Made by a program: the position numbers and the translations under genes. A stretch of DNA of 64,000 nt, taken from contig NC_090321.1 in the NCBI RefSeq assembly GCF_040869045.1, forward strand, positions 30,067,426 through 30,131,425, written 5' to 3'. Shown here in pieces: positions 10,898 through 23,400 of this stretch. How positions within the stretch are numbered: the first letter of the stretch is position 1; every line of letters starts with the position of its first letter. This DNA is from Eurosta solidaginis. Its lineage: Eukaryota > Arthropoda > Insecta > Diptera > Tephritidae. The notes beneath the pieces are model-generated. The model was not told where the DNA came from. It saw only the letters and a program-made list of their open reading frames with translations, and ran no database searches.

Positions 10898-11881
10898 TGT
10901 GGCGAATATTAGTATTTCTAACACCACTATGCTGTTAGTAAATAAACACAAGAACAATAAGCCATTTACACACATACATAGAAGGCGACGGACAATATTT
11001 CACTTACATAACACACAGTTTGAAGCAAAGAGATTATTTCACATACACATATGTATTCATCAGCTAAGAGCAGAAGTTGTTACTCACACATACACATGCA
11101 TATAGCTAGAAGAAAAACATAAAATACAGATATACATGTATATTAACCTGGGTCGATTTGTATGAACGAAAGTTAACCGATATCGCGCCATCGATTTTTC
11201 GATAGGAATTGGGCTCAGGAAAAAGTTCCACTACGCATAACCAAAAAAATAATTTTTGAGCCTGCAAAAAAAAAAAATTACGAAAGGTTAAATTTATCGA
11301 CTGAAACACTCCCCAAAACCCAAAAAATATATTTTTCTTCAAAAACTGTTGTAAAAACGTTGGCGATAACAGTTTTTTAAAAAAAATATTTTTTGGGTTT
11401 TGGGGAGTGTTTTGGTAAAATTTATCCTTTCGTCATTTTTGCAGGCTCGAAAATTATTTTTTTTGGGTATGCGTAATGGAACTTTTTTTCCTGAGCCCAA
11501 ATCCTATCGAAAAATCAATGGCGCGATATCGGTTAATAAAACGACCCAGTCTAATGTATATAGCTACATATATAACCAAGTAGGAGGTACAACTGTTCCA
11601 GAAAGCATGTTCATGAAAAGTCTAGACTTAGGAGAAATGGGTGAACGAGGCTAACTGAGAGTATAAAAGCAGCGCGGTGTCAGCGATAATCAATCGGTTT
11701 GATTTTAACACGCTTTTAGTGAAGCACGCGAGTAATTCGTTTGTGAAGTACTATTCCTAAAGTAGGCTAAATAAGGCACATTTGGCTATACTGAATATTT
11801 TAGTTATTTATTCGACAGTTCAGCAATTCGAACGTTAGCAGAAGGTGCATAATTATCAGGAATTTCCCAAAATTCGTTACA
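10898..11881 (+). mobile_element. Solo LTR of a gypsy-like retrotransposon (copy 3) carrying a nested MITE
   Basis: It starts TGTGGCG and ends TTCGTTACA, bounded by the perfect 4 bp duplication ATAT (10894-10897 and 11882-11885). It shares both ends and the promoter-like GAGAGTATAAAAGCAGCGC (about 11659) with the solo LTR at 3214-3683. It is longer because a 410 bp foldback element sits inside at 11144-11553. Removing that element and one 8 bp duplication leaves about 566 bp. There is no internal retroviral-type coding sequence. Confidence 0.9.
11144..11553. mobile_element. hAT-like foldback MITE inside an LTR
   Basis: The two arms, about 190 bp each, are near-perfect inverted repeats. Ends read TAACCTGGGTCG on the left and, inverted, TAGACTGGGTCG on the right. 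An 8 bp duplication ATGTATAT flanks it (11136-11143, 11554-11561), and the uninterrupted LTR copy at 1369 has a single ATGTATAT at the same place. An 8 bp duplication with TA-start ends fits the hAT superfamily. The element is non-coding; the open frames at 11106-11342 and 11400-11654 are translations of the two arms. Confidence 0.9.
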
Positions 11882-11889
11882 ATATGCTT

Positions 11890-12220
11890 TATTAATATGT
11901 TGGTGACGTGTTTGCTGCTGTGTGATTTCGCTCATATCAACTCTATCACATTCCTTGCTCGCACATTGCGCTACAGTGTAGTGACTACTCAATTTTCCTA
12001 GTACTCCATACAGTATACCAATACCATACACTACGCCTACGTTTACTCATTCTGCAAAACTTCATACATTATACCAATACCCCACTTTATGCCTGTATTT
12101 ACATTTTACATATATACTCCATATAGGATACCGGTTACAAAAACAACACTTACACTTGTGCTTACGATTGCATTCAGGACTCCTCCATAGCATGAGCAAA
12201 GATGTTTACACATTAGAACT
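11890..12220 (-). repeat. GTAAGTGTAAG dispersed repeat, inverted copy
   Basis: On the minus strand it begins AACATCTTTGCTC, continues GGAGTCCTGAATGC and ends near GAGTTGATATGAGCG then AAATCACACAG. These blocks match 13322-13590 and 44445-44690 in the same order. It lies directly after the LTR ending at 11881. No terminal repeats or coding region were identified, so its class is unknown. Confidence 0.65.
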
Positions 12221-13320
12221 TATAATGATCGAATCGGCAAAAGATGGACAAAACCATTGAGATATTTAGTTTAAAGAAGTGTGTAAAGCTTGAGCTAATA
12301 AAATAATGAGGCTTAACGAGCTTAGAAAACCAATTAAGTTTCTAAAACGTGTCATGTTTCCTGACTAAATGACGCTTATGATTTTTCAGGAATTGTTATT
12401 GCTTGCTAATGTCGGAAAAGCTGTGTATGCTTACTACATAATAAGTACATTATGCTCCAAGAGAAATTTCCTTAAAAATTATTAACACTTTCCATCTTAT
12501 CTAATGTACTCATGGTAATGTTATTATGATAACGCTAATTAACAAACATCTTAATTAAATCCCTTAAGAAAACAACAAAAATACATTTCTGTCTATATTG
12601 GCACATAATACACAACAAAGGTCCATAGTCTAACAGTAATGGCTGCTAGCATGGAATGCAGTCCCACTGGAATGTGATGCAGTGATGTGGGTAAACCCTT
12701 AAACTTTAAGGAAATGACGAAAGAAGTTTTAGCTTCTTCTTTTTTCATACTTAGCAAGACATTTTCGAAAACGTGTACACAAGTATACATGTACAAAACA
12801 TGAATGGTATTTGTCCAATTAACGTACGACAAGGGTAATTTTCTAAAGTATTCATGTATTACATAGAGCATACTCATACTATCTAACGGTTATTGTCCTT
12901 ACCAGCTAATAGCAATGTCATAATCATAAAAAGTATTAAATTTAAGAAAAAGTGTATTATTTACGAGAAAGTAACTAAGTACTTACATGCGTGAAAATTT
13001 CAGTTAGCGTGGCTAAGATGATAAAAGCTCACAGAAATTTGAGATTCATTTGAATTTTTCGCATTACATTGAAAGAGTAAGAATTTCAATTAAAAATGAG
13101 TATCAAATAACGGCGCAAAGACTCTTGTAGAATGTTTAATGAAATGTGTAATATCTTCATTTTGGAAAGCTTCTTTTGCAATTAAAACGAAGCTTGGAAT
13201 GAAAAATTTTTTCCTAATTTGTATGCCTGAGCTCAGAAAGTGCATTCGTCTTTGATAATAATACGCATCAAAAAAGAGGGAAAGTGTGGACATAAAGTTC
13301 CAAATTTTTGAAGGAATTAT
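12221..13320. other. Unassigned AT-rich DNA
   Basis: No gene or repeat recognised. Open frames on the minus strand (12593-12877, 13090-13422) show no domain. Confidence 0.45.
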
Positions 13321-13321
13321 T

Positions 13322-13590
13322 AATGTTCCAACATCTATGCTCAAAGCATAGAGGAGTCCTGAATGTAAACGTAAGATGTAAACTGAAAGCGTATGCGTAA
13401 ACGTAGTCTTTGTCAGTTGCATGCTATATGGGGAATAAATTTAGGATATAAACGCAGGCAAAGTGTGTGGTACTAATATGGTGTATGCAGTAAAAGAGAA
13501 TGTAAGTGTAAGTGTAGTCACTACACTGGAGCGTAATGTGGGAACAATATACGTGGTGGAGTTGATATGAGCGAAATCACACAGAAATTC
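13322..13590 (+). repeat. GTAAGTGTAAG dispersed repeat
   Basis: It shares AACATCTATGCTC, GAGGAGTCCTGAATGTAAAC and the closing GAGTTGATATGAGCG block with the copies at 11890-12220 (inverted) and 44445-44690. Together with 11890-12220 it forms an inverted pair about 1.1 kb apart. Confidence 0.65.
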
Positions 13591-13754
13591 AAGGTAAACA
13601 CGTAAACACCTACATATAAATTAAAGGCTCGAAGCATATGAAAATTTGTATGCATGCAAGTGCACGAAGAGATGTATAAACTGCTGTTTGATGGAAATAA
13701 AGAGTCTGAGATATAATAGAAAACGTGAACAAATGCGTGATATATATAACTAAA

Positions 13755-14095
13755 TAAATAAACGCAAACCTCCTAATAGGTTTTAGGCCGAGCTACTTTC
13801 CAAAACGCATCGTACTCCTTTTATTTTTTCCTACAAATTGGAGGGACTGGACCTTCATGTTTTACGCCGACTAGGAACGACATTTGCAAAGCAACTAAGT
13901 TTTTTTTACTGAGAAGCTCTTCATTGCAGAAATACAATCGGATTGCTTGCCAAACCACTTCCGAGGGGCGATCCCGCATAAAAAAATTTCCTCTAATTGA
14001 AAAAACTTGTTTCTAAAATTTTGATTTGCTTTTTCCGGGGGATTTTCGGTGTAGTAGGCGGAGCACGCGACCACCGCACCACGGTGGCAATATTT
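13755..14095 (-). mobile_element. tRNA-derived SINE, copy with damaged promoter
   Basis: It aligns along its length with the better SINE at 60841-61200: the GAGGGGCGA(C/T)CCCGC segment, the GAGCACG segment near the head and an ATTTATTTA tail at the low-coordinate end. The head retains CCACCGTGGTGCGG but the box B segment (GGTTCAACTCC in the other copy) is replaced by a deletion near 14040. Internal RNA polymerase III transcription is therefore unlikely. Confidence 0.8.
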
Positions 14096-14214
14096 AGAAC
14101 TGATAATAAACAAGTAAGGAAGGTTAAGTTCGGGTGTAACCGAACATAACATACTCAGTTGAGAACTATGGAGACAAAAAAAGGGAAAATCACCATGTAG
14201 GAAAATGAACCTAG

Positions 14215-16815
14215 GGTAACCCTGGAATGTGTTGTTTGTACGATATGGGCATCAAATGAAAGGTGTTAATGAGTACTTTAAAAGGGAGTGGGCCTTAGTT
14301 CTATAGGCGGACGGCTTTTCGAGATATCGTCATAAAGGTGGACCAGGGGTGACTCTAGAATTTGTTTGTGCGACATGGGTATCAAATGGAAGGTGTTAAT
14401 GAGTATTTTAAAAGGGAGTGGGCCTTAGTTTTATAGGTGGACGCCTTTTCGAGATATCGCCATAAAGGTGGACCAGGGGTGACTCAAAATTTTTTTTACG
14501 ATATGGGTATCAAATGAAAGGTGTTAATGAGTATTTTAAAAGGGAGTGGGCCTTAGTTCTATAGGTGGACGCCTTTTCGGGATATTGCCATAAAGGTGAA
14601 CCATGGGTCACTCTAGAAATTGTTTGTACGATATGGGTATCAAATGAAAGGTGTTAATGAGTATTTTAAAAGGCAGTGGGCCTTAGTTCTATAGGTGGAC
14701 GCCCTTTCGAGATATCGCCATAAAGGTGGACCAGGGGGACTCTAGAATTTGTTTGTACGATACGTGTATCAAACGAAAGGTGTTAATGAGTATTTTAAAA
14801 GGGAGTGGGCCTTAGTTTTATAGGTGGACGCCTTTTCGAGATATCGCCATAAAGGTGGACCAGGGGTGACTCTAGAATGTGTTTGTAAGATATGGGTATC
14901 AAATTAAAGGTATTAATGAGGGTTTTAAAAGGGTGTGGTGGTTGTTGTATAGGTGGTCGCATTTTCGAGATATCGCCATAAAGGTGGAGCAGGGGTGACC
15001 CTAGAATTTGTTTGTACAATATGGGTATCAAAAGAAAGGTGTTAATGAGTTTTTTAAAAGGGAGTAATCCTTAGTTCTATAGGTGGACGCCGTTTCGAAA
15101 TATCGCCAAAAAGGTGGACCAGGGGTGACTCTAGAATGTGTTTGTACGATATGGGTATCAAATTAAAGGTATTAATGAGGGTTTTAAAAGGGAGTGGTGA
15201 TTGTTGTATAGGTGGTCGCATTTTCGAGATATCGCCATAAAGGTGGACCAGGGGTGACTCTAGAATGCGTTTGTACAATATGGGTATCAAATGAAAGGTG
15301 TTAATGAGTATTTTAAAAGGGAGTAATCCTTAGTTCTATAGGTGGACGCCGTTTCGAAATATCGGCAAAAAGGTGGACCAGGGGTGACTCTAGAATGTGT
15401 TTGTAAGATATGGGTATCAAATTAAAGGTATTAATGAGGGTTTTAAAAGGGTGTGGTGGTTGTTGTATAGGTGGTCGCATTTTCGAGATATCGCCATAAA
15501 GGTGGACCAGGGGTGCCATAGGTTTTTTTTGTACAATATGGGTATCAAAAGAAAAGTGTTAATGAGTATTTTAATAGGGAGTAATCCTTAGTTCCATATG
15601 TGGACGCCGTTTCGAGATATCGCCATAAAGGTGGAGCAGGGGTGACCCTAGAATTTGTTTGTACAATATGGGTATCAAAAGAAAGGTGTTAATGAGTTTT
15701 TTAAAAGGGAGTAATCCTTAGTTCCATTGGTGGGTGCCGTTTCGAGATATCGCCATAGAGGTGGGCCAGGGGTGACGCTAGAATTTGTTTGTACAATATG
15801 GGCATCAAACGAAAGGTGTTAATGAATATTTTAAAAGAGAGTGGGCCTTAGTTCTATAGGTGGATGCCGTTTCGAAATATCGCCATAAAAGTGGACCAGG
15901 GGTGACTCTAGAATGTGTTTGTACGATATGGGTATCAAATTAAAGGTATTAATGAGGGTTTTAAAAGGGAGCGGTGGTTGTTGTATAGGTGGTCGCCTTT
16001 TCGAAATATCGCCATAAAGGTGGACCAGGGGTGATTCTAGAATGTGTTTGTACGATATGGGTATCAAATTAAAGGTATTAATGAGAGTTTTAAAAGAGAG
16101 TGGTGGTTGATGTATAGGTGGTCGCATTTTCGAGATATCGCCATAAAGGTGGACCAGGGGTGACCTTAGAATTTGTTTGTACAATATGGGTATCAAAAGA
16201 AAGGTGTTAATGAGTATTTTAAAAGGGAGTAATCCTTAGTTCCATAGGTGGACGCCGTTTCGAGATATCGCCATAAAGGTGGAGCAGGGGTGACCCTAGA
16301 ATTTGTTTGTACAATATGGGTATCAAAAGAAAGATGTTAATGAGTTTTTTAAAAGGGAGTAATCCTTAGTTCCATAGGTGGACGCCGTTTCGAGATATCG
16401 GCATAAGGTGGGCCAGGGGTGACTCTAGAATTCGTTTGTGCAATATGGGTATCAAACGAAAGGAGTTAATGAGTATTTTAAAAGGGAGTGGGCCTTCGTT
16501 CTATAGGTGTTCGCCTTTTCGAGATATGGCCATAAAGGTGGACCAGGGGTGACTTTAGAATATGTTTGTACGATATGGGTATCAAATGAAAGGTGTTAAT
16601 GAGTATTTTAAAGGGGCGGGGGGCTTAGTTCTATAGGTGGACGCCTTTTCGAGATATCGCCATAAAGGTGGACCAGGGGTGACTCTAGAATGAGTTTGTA
16701 TGATATGGGTATCAAATTAAAGGTATTAATGAGAGTTTGAAAATGGAGTGGTGGTAGTTGTATATGTGAAGGCGTTTTCCAGATATCGACCAAAATGTGG
16801 ACCAGGGTGACCCAG
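14215..16815 (-). repeat. 130 bp minisatellite, about 20 units
   Basis: Tandem units of 129-130 bp carry alternating subtypes: units with GTGGTGGTTGTTGTATAGG alternate with units having GAGTAATCCTTAGTTC or GAGTGGGCCTTAGTTC. Two-unit (259 bp) repetition is visible at 14795, 15054 and 15313, where near-identical open frames recur at exact 259 bp spacing. Confidence 0.9.
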
Positions 16816-17591
16816 AACATTATCTGTTGGATACCGCTAATTTATTTATATATGTAATATCTGCCAAGATTTTAAGGGTTTTTTATTTCGCCCTGCAGAA
16901 CTTTTTCATTTTCTTCTACTTAATATGGTAGGTGTCACAACCATTTTATAAAGTTTTTTCTAAAGTTATATTTCGCGTCAATAAAACAATCCAATTACCA
17001 TGTTTCATCCCTTTTTTCGTATTTGGTATAGAATTATGGCATTTTTTTCATTTTTCGTAATTTTCGATATTGAAAAAGTGGGCGTGGTCATTGTCGGATT
17101 TCGTTCATTCTTCATACCAAGATAAAGTGAGTTCAAGTAAGCTCGTGAACTAAGTTCATTAAAGATATGTCGATTTTTGCTGAAGTTATCGTGTTAACGG
17201 CCATGCGGAAGGACAGACGGACGACTGTGTATAAAAACTGGGCGTGGCATCAACCGATTTCGCCGATTTTCACAGAAAACAGTTAACGTCATAAAATCTA
17301 TGCCCCTACCAAATTTCAAAAGGATTGGTTAATTTTTGTTCGACTTATGGCGTTAAAAGTATCCTAGACAAATTAAATGAAAAAGGGCGGAGCCACGCCC
17401 ATTTTGAAATTTTCTTTTATTATACTCAGTTGAGCAGAGCTCACAGAGTATATTAAGTTTGATTGGATAACGGTTGGTTGTACATATATAAAGGAATCGA
17501 GATAGATATAGACTTCCATATATCAAAATAATCAGGATCGAAAAAAAATTTGATTGAGCCATGTCCGTCCGTCCGTCCGTCCGTCCGTCCG

Positions 17592-19117
17592 TTAACACGA
17601 TAACTTGAGTAAATTTTGAGGTAACTTGATGAAATTTGGTATGTAGGTTCCTGAGCACTCATCTCAGATCGCTATTTAAAATCAACGATATCGGACTATA
17701 ACCACGCCCACTTTTTCGATATCGAAAATTTCGTAAAACCGAAAAAGTGCGATAATTCATTATCAAAGACAGATAAAGCGGCGAAACTTGGTAGATGAGT
17801 TGAATTTATGACGCAGAATAGAAAATTAGTAAAATTTTGGACAGCGGGCGTGGCACCGCCCACTTTTAAAAGAAGGTAATTTAAAATTTTTGCAAGCTGT
17901 AATTTGTCAGTCATTGAAGATATCATGATGAAATTTGGTAGGGACGTTACTCCTATTACTATATGTACGCCTAATAAAAATTAGTAAAATCGGAGAAAGA
18001 CCACGCCCACTTTTAAAAAAAAAATTTTTTTAAAGTAAAATTTTAACAAAAAATTTAATATCTTTACAGTATATAAGTAAATTATGTCAACATTCAACTC
18101 CAGTAATGACATGGTACAAAAAAATACAAAAATTAAAGAAAATTTCAAAATGGGCGTGGCTCCGCCCTTTTTAATTTAATTTGTCTAGGATACTTTTAAC
18201 GCCATAAGTCGAACAAAAATTAACCAATCCTTTTAAAATTTGGTAGGGGCATAGATTTTACGATGGTAACTGGTTTCTGTTAAAACGGGCGAAATCGGTT
18301 GATGCCACGCCCAGTTTTTATACACAGTCGTCCGTCTGTCCTTCCGCATGGCCATTAACACGATAACTTGAGTAAATTTTGAGGTATCTTGATGAAATTT
18401 GGTATGTAGGTTCCTGAGTAATCACCTCAGATCGCTATTTAAAATGAACAATATCGGACTATAACCACGCCCACTTTTTCGATATCGAAAATTTCGTAAA
18501 ACCGAAAAAGTGCGATAATTCATTACCAAACACAGATAAAGCGACGAAACTTGTTATATGAGTTGAATTTATGACGCAGAGTAGAAAACTAGTAAAATTT
18601 TGGCCAATGGGCGTGGCACCGCCCACTTTTAAAAGAAGGTAATTTAAAAATTTTGCAAGCTGTAATTTGTCAGTCTTTGAAGATATCATGATGAAATTTG
18701 GCAGGGACGTTACTCCTATTAATATATGTACGCCTAATAAAAATTAGCAAAATCGGAGGACCACGCCCACATTTAAAAAAAATTTTTTTTAAGTAAAATT
18801 TTAACAAAAAATTTAATATCTTTACAGTATATAAGTAAATTATGTCAACATTCAACTCCAGTAATGACATGGTGCAACAAAATACAAAAATAAAAGAAAA
18901 TTTCAAAATGGGCGTGGCTCCGCCCTTTTTCATTTAATTTGTCTAGGATACTTTTAACGCCATAATTCGAACAAAAATTAACCAATCCTTTTGAAATTTG
19001 GTAGGGGCATAGATTTTATGATGATAACTGTTTTCTATGAAAACGGGCGAAATCGGTTGATGCCACGCCCAGTTTTTATACACTGTCGTTCGTATGTCGT
19101 TCCGCATGGCCGTTAAC
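17592..19117 (+). repeat. Tandem duplication of about 763 bp in the element body
   Basis: TTAACACGATAACTTGAG occurs at 17592 and again at 18355, and a third related TTAACACGATAACTTCAG at about 19112. The sequence between the first two is repeated with modest divergence between the second and third. The sister copy at 24250-26987 has only one such unit, so the extra unit arose in this lineage or was lost in the other, probably by unequal exchange at this shared motif. Confidence 0.8.
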
Positions 19118-19494
19118 ACGATAACTTCAGCAAAAATTGACATATCTTTAATGAACTTAGTTCACGTACTTCCTTGAACTCACTTTATTTTGGTATGAAA
19201 AATGAACGAAATCCGGCAATGACCACGCCCACTTTTTCGATATCGAAAATTACGAAAAATGAAAAAATGCCATAATTCTATACCAAATACGAAAAAAGGG
19301 ATGAAACATGGTGAGGTAATTGGATTGGTTTATTGACACGAAATATAACTTTAGAAAAAACTTTATAAAATGGTTGTGACACCTACCATATTAAGTAGAA
19401 GAAAATGAAAATGTTCCGCAGGGCGAAATAAAAAACCCTTAAAATCTTGGCAGGTATTACATATATAAATAAATTAGCGGTATCCAACAGATGA

Positions 19495-22400
19495 TGTTCT
19501 GGGTCACCCTGGTCCACATTTTGGTCGCGATCTGGAAAAAGCCTTCACATATACAACTACCACCACTCCCTTTTAAAACTCTCATTAATACCTTTAATTT
19601 GATACCTATATCGTACAACCACATTCTAAAGTCACCCCTGGTCCACCTTTATGGCGGTATTTCGAAACGGCGTCCACCTATAGAACTAAGGCCCAATCCC
19701 TTTTAAAATACTCATTAACACCTTTCTTTTGATACCCATATTGTACAAACAAATTCTAGGGTCACCCCTGGTCTACCTTTATGGCGATATCTCGAAACGG
19801 CGTCCACCTATGGAACTAAGGATTACTCCCTTTTAAAATACTCATTAACACCTTTCTTTTAATACCTATATTGTACAAACAAATTCTAGGGTCACCCCTG
19901 GTCCACCTTTATGGCGGTATCTCGAAACGGCGTCCACCTATGGAACTAAGGATTACTCCCTTTTAAAATACTCATTAACACCTTTCATTTGATACCCATA
20001 TCGTACAAACGCATTCTAGAGTCAACCCTGATCCACCTTTATGGCTATATCCCTAAATGGCGTCCACCTATAGAACTATGGCCCACTCCCTCATAAAATA
20101 CTCTTTAACACCTTTCATTTAATACCCATATCGTACAAACGCATTCTAGAGTCACCCCTGGTCCACCTTTATAGCGATATCTCGAAAAGGCGACTACCTA
20201 TACAACAACCACCACTCCCTTTTAAAACCCTCATTAATACCTTTAATTTGATACCCATATCGTACAAACACATTCTAGAGTCACCCCTAGTCCACCTTTA
20301 TGGCGATATTTCGAAACGGCGTCCACCTATAGAACTAAGGCCCACTCCCTTTTAAAATACTCATTAACACCATTCGTTTGATGCCCATATTGTACAAACA
20401 AATTCTAGGGTCACCCCTGGTCCACCTTTATGGCGATATCTCGAAACGGCGTCCACCTATGGAACTAAGGATTACTCCCTTTTAAAATACTCATTAACAC
20501 CTTTCATTTGATACCCATATCGTAAAAACGCATTCTAGAGTCACCCCTGGTCCACCTTTATGGCGATATCTCGAAAAGGCGACCACCTATACAACTACCA
20601 CCACTCCTTTTTAAACCTCTCATTAATACCTTTAATTTGATACCCATATCGTACAAACAAATTCTAGGGTCACACCTGGTACACCTTTATGGCGATATCT
20701 CGAAACGGTTTCCACCTCTGGAACTAAGCATCACTCCCTTTTAAAATACTCATTAACACCTTTCTTTTGATACCAATATTATACAAACAAATTCTAGGGT
20801 CACCCCTGGTCCACCTTTATGGCGATATCTCGAAACGGCGTCCACCTATGGAACTAAGGATTACTCCCTTTTAAAATACTCATTAACATCTTTCGTTTGA
20901 TACCCATATTGTACAAACGCATTCTAGGGTCACACCTGGTCCACCTTTATGGCGATATCTCGAAACGGCGTCCACCTGTGGAACTAAGCTTCACTCCCTT
21001 TTAAAATACTCATTAACACCTTTCTTTTGATACCAGTATTGTACAAACAAATTCTAGGGTCACACCTGGTCCACCTTTGTGGCGATATCTCGAAACGGCG
21101 TCTACCTGTGGAACTAAGGATTACTCCCTTTTAAAATAATCATTAACACCTTTCTTTTGATACCAATATTATACAAACAACTTCTAGGGTCACCTCTGGT
21201 CCACCTTTATGGCGATATCTCGAAACGGCGTCCACCTATGGAACTAAGGATTACACCGTTTTAAAATACTCATTAGCACCTTTCATTTGATACCCAAATC
21301 GTACAAACGCATTCTAGAGTCACCCCTGGTCCACCTTTATGGCGATATCCCGAAAAGGCGACCACCTATACAACTACCACCACTCCCTTTTAAAACCCTC
21401 CTTAATACCTTTAATTTGATACCCATATCGTACAAACAAATTCTAGGGTCGCCCCTGGTCCACCTTTATGGCGATATCTCGAAACGGCGTCCACCTATGG
21501 AACTAAGGATTACTCCCTTTTAAAATACTCATTAACACCTTTCTTTTGATACCCATATTGTACAAACAAATTCTAGGGTCACCCCTGGTCCACCTTTATG
21601 GCGGTATCTCGAAACGGCGTCCACCTATGGAACTAAGGATTACTCCCTTTTAAAATAATCATTAACACCTTTCTTTTGATACCAATATTATACAAACAAC
21701 TTCTAGGGTCACCTCTGGTCCACCTTTATGGCGATATCTCGAAACGGCGTCCACCTATGGAACTAAGGATTACACCGTTTTAAAATACTCATTAGCACCT
21801 TTCATTTGATACCCAAATCGTACAAACGCATTCTAGAGTCACCCCTGGTCCACCTTTATGGCGATATCCCGAAAAGGCGACCACCTATACAACTACCACC
21901 ACTCCCTTTTAAAACCCTCCTTAATACCTTTAATTTGATACCCATATCGTACAAACAAATTCTAGGGTCGCCCCTGGTCCACCTTTATGGCGATATCTCG
22001 AAACGGCGTCCACCTATGGAACTAAGGATTACTCCCTTTTAAAATACTCATTAACATCTTTCGTTTGATACCCATATTGTACAAACGCATTCTAGGGTCA
22101 CACCTGGTCCACCTTTATGGCGATATCTCGAAAAGGCGACCACCTATACAACTACCACCACTCCTTTTTAAACCCCTCATTAATACCTTTAATTTGATAC
22201 CCATATCGTACAAACAAATTCTAGGGTCACACCTGGTACACCTTTATGGCGATATCTCGAAACGGTTTCCACCTCTGGAACTAAGCATCACTCCCTTTTA
22301 AAATACTCATTAACACCTTTCTTTTGATACCAATATTATACAAACAAATTCTAGGGTCACCCCTGGTCCACCTTTATGGCGATATCTCGAAACGGCGTCC

Positions 22401-23400
22401 ACCTATGGAACTAAGGATTACTCCCTTTTAAAATACTCATTAACATCTTTCGTTTGATACCCATATTGTACAAACGCATTCTAGGGTCACACCTGGTCCA
22501 CCTTTATGGCGATATCTCGAAACGGCGTCCACCTGTGGAACTAAGCATCACCCCCTTTTAAAATACTCATTAACACCTTTCTTTTGATACCAGTATTGTA
22601 CAAACAAATTCTAGGGTCACACCTGGTCCACCTTTGTGGCGATATCTCGAAACGGCGTCTACCTGTGGAACTAAGGATTACTCCCTTTTAAAATAATCAT
22701 TAACACCTTTCTTTTGATACCAATATTATACAAACAACTTCTAGGGTCACCTCTGGTCCACCTTTATGGCGATATCTCGAAACGGCGTCCACCTGTGGAA
22801 CTAAGCTTCACTCCCTTTTAAAATACTCATTAACACCTTTCTTTTGATACCAGTATTGTACAAACAAATTCTAGGGTCACACCTGGTCCACCTTTGTGGC
22901 GATATCTCGAAACGGCGTCTACCTGTGGAACTAAGGATTACTCCCTTTTAAAATAATCATTAACACCTTTCTTTTGATACCAATATTATACAAACAACTT
23001 CTAGGGTCACCTCTGGTCCACCTTTATGGCGATATCTCGAAACGGCGTCCACCTATGGAACTAAGGATTACTCCCTTTTAAAATACTCATTAACACCTTT
23101 CTTTTGATACCCATATTGTACAAACAAATTCTAGGGTCACCCCTGGTCCACCTTTATGGCGGTATCTCGAAACGGCGTCCACCTATGGAACTAAGGATAT
23201 ATCCCTTTTAAAATACTCACTAACATCTTTCATTTGATACCCATATCGTACAAACGCATTCTAGAGTCAACCCTGATCCACCTTTATGGCGATATCCGTA
23301 AATGGCGTCCACCTATAGAACTATGGCCCACTCCTTCATAAAATACTCTTTAATGCCTTTCATTTGATACACATGTCATACAAACACATTCCAGGGTTTC
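19495..23400 (+). repeat. 130 bp minisatellite with higher-order repeats, about 30 units
   Basis: The period is 129-130 bp (for example TTGTACAAAC at 19741 and 19871, then TCGTACAAAC at 20001 and 20131). Larger periods overlie it: a four-unit (519 bp) block gives identical 78-residue translations at 21287 and 21806; a segment at 20641 recurs at 22198 (about 12 units away); and a two-unit block at 22531 recurs at 22790. This is the pattern of recent unequal exchange or slippage. Confidence 0.92.

Noticed and set aside
11106..11654. Two open frames with LFFLGM and FFPEP-like segments
   Set aside because: They are translations of the two arms of the foldback MITE at 11144-11553.
17353..17662. 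Frames with NGRTDGRTDGRTDG or DGRTDGRTDM repeats
   Set aside because: They are the GTCC microsatellite read in frame (12 bp per four residues) inside the Helentron-like end.
19495..23400. CRISPR-like regular repeats
   Set aside because: Units are 130 bp contiguous repeats with no unique spacers, in eukaryotic DNA.
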